Assembly: GCF_003626735.1 (NCBI RefSeq)
Contig: NZ_RBHX01000001.1
Span: forward strand, 1,116,001-1,180,000
Origin: Microbacterium sp. CGR2
Lineage (GTDB): Bacteria; Actinomycetota; Actinomycetes; Actinomycetales; Microbacteriaceae
Reading direction: 5' to 3'
DNA length: 64,000 nt
Below, in pieces: positions 61,335 to 64,000 of this stretch. The notes below the pieces were generated by a model, which made no database searches, was not told the DNA's origin, and saw only the letters and a list, made by a program, of their open reading frames with translations. The translations under genes were made by a program, and so were the position numbers. Position 1 is the stretch's first letter, and the number at the start of each line of letters is the position of its first letter.

Positions 61335-63173
61335 TCAGTTGTCGCTCGTGCGCGAACCGCGCACGTAGGCCTTGACGGTCGCGAAACGCGCGCTTCGCGA
61401 ATGCTCGGTGCGCTCGATGCGGTACGCGCCCACGGCGGCCGGGATGATGAACGTCTCGGCGTAGTGGATCACGAACGGCTCGAACGCTGCGGTCGGGCTG
61501 ACCACGCGAACCTCGTCTCCTTCGACGAGATTGAGCACGTTGACCGTGCCGTCGGTGTCGTGATCGGCGGCGTCGTTGAACCAATGGCGGCGCACCTCGA
61601 TGAACTCGAGTTCGTGGAGGCCGGTGCGTTCTTCCGTCACTCCGCCGTCCGTGCGGATCGTCTCCACCTGTCCGACCAGATTCTGTTCCACCCATGCGGT
61701 GTCACGATCCCACTGGATGTTGCGGGCGCCATGGTCGAGGTGCACAGGACGGGGGATGCCGTCGAGGCCGACGCGGCCCCAGTCCCAGAGCTTGAAGGTG
61801 AAGATGAACGGCGTCGCCGAGATCTCCAGCACCATCGAGTTCGCGCCGGAGCAGTGCACGGTGCCCGCCGGGATCGCGAAGTGATCGTGCTTGCGCGCCG
61901 GGAAGGCGTTGATGTACTTCTCTGCCGGGAACGGATGATCGCCGTCCTGAGCAGTCGCGAGATCCTGCAGCATCGCGGAACGGTCGACGCCTTCCTTGGT
62001 GCCGAGGTAGACGATCGCGTCATCTCCGACATCGAGCATGTAATAGCTCTCGTCCTGCGTGTAGTGCATCCCGAAGGTGTTCTGGATGTAATCGGTGAGC
62101 GGGTGCACCTGCAGGCTGAGGTTTCCGCCCTGCATCGTGTCGAGGAAGTCGAAGCGGATCGGGAACTCGGCGCCGAAGCGAGCGAAGGTCTTCGCGCCGA
62201 GGAGGTCGACAGGACGGCTGAACACGAGGTCCAGCGCAGGGATCTCGATGACACCGCCGTCGCCTTCGAGCAGGAGGGAGTTCTCTTCCGGCACGCAGTC
62301 GAAGCACCAGGCGTAGTTGTCCTTCGACGGGTCCAGTCCGATGAGATTCTTCATCCACTGGCCACCCCAGACGCCGGGGTCGAAGAACGGCACGACGCGA
62401 AGTGGCCGAGTGGCGGCATCCTCCAGCGCCTGCCGGAACGCCGTGCCGGTGATCATGCCGGCGTCCGGCGAGTCCGCATGCGCCTCCGCCGGTGCGATCG
62501 CGTTGCCGTCGACGACGAAGTCGACCGTGTCGAAGAGTCCGCGCTTGTGGCGGTCGGCGACGCGCCACTCCACGAAGAACCCGCGCTTGTACTTGCGCAG
62601 GTTGTCCTCGCCGGCGTTGTCGGCGCGCCAATTGGTGGCACCTCTCCGCTGGCGCAGCTGTATCTCCCACCGGGCCATATCGACCAGCACCGTGGTGGCA
62701 GGGCCGTCGATGCGCGAGTCCACGAGGGCAGCACCCCAGCCGAGGACGACGGTCGGGTTCCCGCCGACCGTGCGAGCGAGCTCGTCGAGGGCGACCTCGT
62801 CGTAGAAGTCCGTCAGGGTGAAATGGCTCATCACGCCGAAGACGCGGTCGTCGGTCAGATTGGGTGCGATCAGTTCTTCGACCTCGGCGATCGGCCGAGC
62901 AGCGGTCTCGACCTCGAGGAAATCCCAGTTCGGAAGGGCGGCCCGCACCTGCGAGGTGAGAGCCGGAACGTCGACGCCGGGATACGCGTCGACCAGCAGG
63001 ACGGGCGTCGTGCCCGACACCCGAGCGCGTTCCTCCGCGAGGGCGGCGGCTGCGCGCCAGGCGTCCGGTCCGCGGACGATCCGCTCGCCGGCGGGAAGGG
63101 CGACCGTGGGTTGTGTGTCGTACCGACCTCGAGTCGTGTGGCCTTCGTGCATGTCGCTGATGGGGGTGGTCAC
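61335..63173 (-). CDS. manA: Class I mannose-6-phosphate isomerase with extended N-terminus
   Basis: 612 residues, longer than the usual 300-400. The C-terminal part holds the cupin zinc site: QVHPLTDY (Gln and His), HDHFAIPAGTVHCSG (Glu/His region) and MVLEIS. The first 250 residues are an extra domain with a Rossmann-like start (TPVLLVDAYPGVDVPALT) and HADSPDAGMITG that I cannot assign; it is not a canonical Walker A. It interconverts mannose-6-P and fructose-6-P. It overlaps the ROK kinase gene by four bases. Confidence 0.85.
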   Translation of the reverse strand: MTTPISDMHEGHTTRGRYDTQPTVALPAGERIVRGPDAWRAAAALAEERARVSGTTPVLLVDAYPGVDVPALTSQVRAALPNWDFLEVETAARPIAEVEELIAPNLTDDRVFGVMSHFTLTDFYDEVALDELARTVGGNPTVVLGWGAALVDSRIDGPATTVLVDMARWEIQLRQRRGATNWRADNAGEDNLRKYKRGFFVEWRVADRHKRGLFDTVDFVVDGNAIAPAEAHADSPDAGMITGTAFRQALEDAATRPLRVVPFFDPGVWGGQWMKNLIGLDPSKDNYAWCFDCVPEENSLLLEGDGGVIEIPALDLVFSRPVDLLGAKTFARFGAEFPIRFDFLDTMQGGNLSLQVHPLTDYIQNTFGMHYTQDESYYMLDVGDDAIVYLGTKEGVDRSAMLQDLATAQDGDHPFPAEKYINAFPARKHDHFAIPAGTVHCSGANSMVLEISATPFIFTFKLWDWGRVGLDGIPRPVHLDHGARNIQWDRDTAWVEQNLVGQVETIRTDGGVTEERTGLHELEFIEVRRHWFNDAADHDTDGTVNVLNLVEGDEVRVVSPTAAFEPFVIHYAETFIIPAAVGAYRIERTEHSRSARFATVKAYVRGSRTSDN

Positions 63174-64000
63174 TTTTCCTCCAGTTGGGGGTGAGCGGTG
63201 TGCGGGCGAGCGGTGTCAGCAGCGGCAGTGCCTGAGCGGGCCAGCACGCTCAGGCCGCGTGCGACGGACAGCTCGGGTTCGGGAGGGACGATGAAGCGCG
63301 GCATCGTCATCGAGGGCCACAGGTGGGTGCGCACGAATGCCTCGATCGGCGCACGGACGGCGGCACCGGCACGGAGGATGCCGCCGGAGAGGATGACCAC
63401 TTCCGGGTCGTACGAGTGGACGAGCGTCGTGACGACGGCACCCCAGACGTGGAGGAACCTCTCGCGCACCGTGCGGTGGACGTCGTCCGAGAACACCTCC
63501 GCCATGCTCACTCGGTCGCCCAGCGCCCACGTGCTCGCGAGCGCTTCTCCGCAGCCGACGTTCCCACACGGGCAGATCGGTCCGTCGAGCTCGACCGTCA
63601 GGTGGCCGCCGAGGATGCCGGCATGCCCGGTCCGTCCGCGCAGAGGGACACCGTCGATCATGGCCGCCGTTCCGATGCCGGTGCCGAGCGTGATCAGCAC
63701 GGCATCGCGCTCGCCTGCCGCGCTTCCCGTGGAGGTCTCGCCGACGAGTGCCGCTCTGGCGTCGTTGTCGACGGCGGCCGGATGGCCGAACTCGCGGAGA
63801 GACCAGGCGCTGAGGTCGAAGTCTCGGAGGAAGTGGTACTTCGCGTTGGCGTGCAGCATCCGTCCTGTGCGCGGGTCGACGACTCCGGGGACGGCGATGC
63901 CGACGGCGTCCGCTGTGCGCCCGGTCCGGGCGAGGAGCCGCTGAGCTTCGGCGCCCGCGGCGGCGAGGTCGGACACGCTCCCTGTGACGGGGATCCGCGT
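63170..64000 (-). CDS. ROK family sugar kinase, 5' end beyond window
   Basis: At least 276 residues; the first ATP-binding DxGGT segment is missing because the gene runs off the right edge. The frame is open to base 64000 and the last codons before the first GTG read like family sequence (TRIPVTGS). Family marks are NDARAALVGE (substrate Asn-Asp), LGTGIGTAAMIDGVPLRGRTG and the zinc finger CPCGNVGCGE. It phosphorylates a hexose (glucose, mannose or N-acetylmannosamine). It is coupled to the isomerase, so mannose phosphorylation followed by isomerisation is the likely step. Confidence 0.88.
   Translation of the reverse strand, partial: TRIPVTGSVSDLAAAGAEAQRLLARTGRTADAVGIAVPGVVDPRTGRMLHANAKYHFLRDFDLSAWSLREFGHPAAVDNDARAALVGETSTGSAAGERDAVLITLGTGIGTAAMIDGVPLRGRTGHAGILGGHLTVELDGPICPCGNVGCGEALASTWALGDRVSMAEVFSDDVHRTVRERFLHVWGAVVTTLVHSYDPEVVILSGGILRAGAAVRAPIEAFVRTHLWPSMTMPRFIVPPEPELSVARGLSVLARSGTAAADTARPHTAHPQLEEK

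Noticed and set aside
60066..63194. 1042-codon open frame on the plus strand
   Set aside because: Runs opposite the binding protein and isomerase genes, low-complexity V/E/R/H composition, no domain; antisense shadow.

Overview
The window is chromosomal DNA of a high-GC actinobacterium, most likely Microbacteriaceae and probably Microbacterium. This is inferred from the codon bias, GTG starts and ATGA/GTGA gene overlaps, from the family mix (WYL regulator, YihY, DUF2243 with CtaG, DUF1048 with PadR, a class E-type LAVTG sortase signal), and from dispersed intergenic repeats. No rRNA, tRNA, transposase, phage gene or CRISPR array was seen.

Layout. 1-730: a lower-GC SdpC/SdpI-like toxin-immunity remnant, with the toxin reading frame broken and cut by the window edge. 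1412-6798 (minus): a compact operon of ECF-like sigma factor, small beta-rich protein, cytosolic subtilisin-like protease and TPR-CHAT caspase-like protease. This is the best candidate for an under-described conflict or programmed-death system. 6930-14052: membrane and stress genes (YihY, repeat-bearing membrane protein, DUF2243-CtaG, DUF4383, zinc alcohol dehydrogenase, FUSC). 14194-16183: a GntR-regulated ABC exporter with a perfect operator. 16312-23792: RsmC/RlmG-like methyltransferase, a glycine-betaine type ABC operon with two substrate-binding proteins, and a lipase maturation factor homologue. 24079-26346: a PadR/DUF1048/ABC exporter operon. 26673-34497: a 1730-residue sortase-anchored surface protein with nine tandem domains, facing a large MalT-type LuxR regulator. 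34620-40541: ECF S-component-like protein, CorA, two SDR enzymes, SMP-30 family protein and small unknowns. 40684-44722: a phnDCE-type importer operon ending in a tyrosine phosphatase and a TetR regulator. 44709-53981: VOC protein, MMPL transporter with TetR, zinc-finger and DUF2786 proteins, purL, a WYL regulator and a frameshifted VOC gene. 54100-64000 (minus): a carbohydrate-use locus (ROK kinase, mannose-6-phosphate isomerase, ABC sugar importer, glycoside hydrolase, secreted DUF5005/DUF4185-like protein, SGNH esterase) with a LacI-type operator.

Cross-cutting features. Three families of short intergenic repeats recur: a palindromic family (3 copies), a family running from CGTTTCGTCTCGC to GCTCAACGACCG (about ten copies, several touching stop codons and one cluster read through in frame at the start of phnC), and a CCGGTCGCAGTTTCTGCC family that forms long terminator-like hairpins. 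Functions are assigned by reading motifs by eye; no database search was possible.
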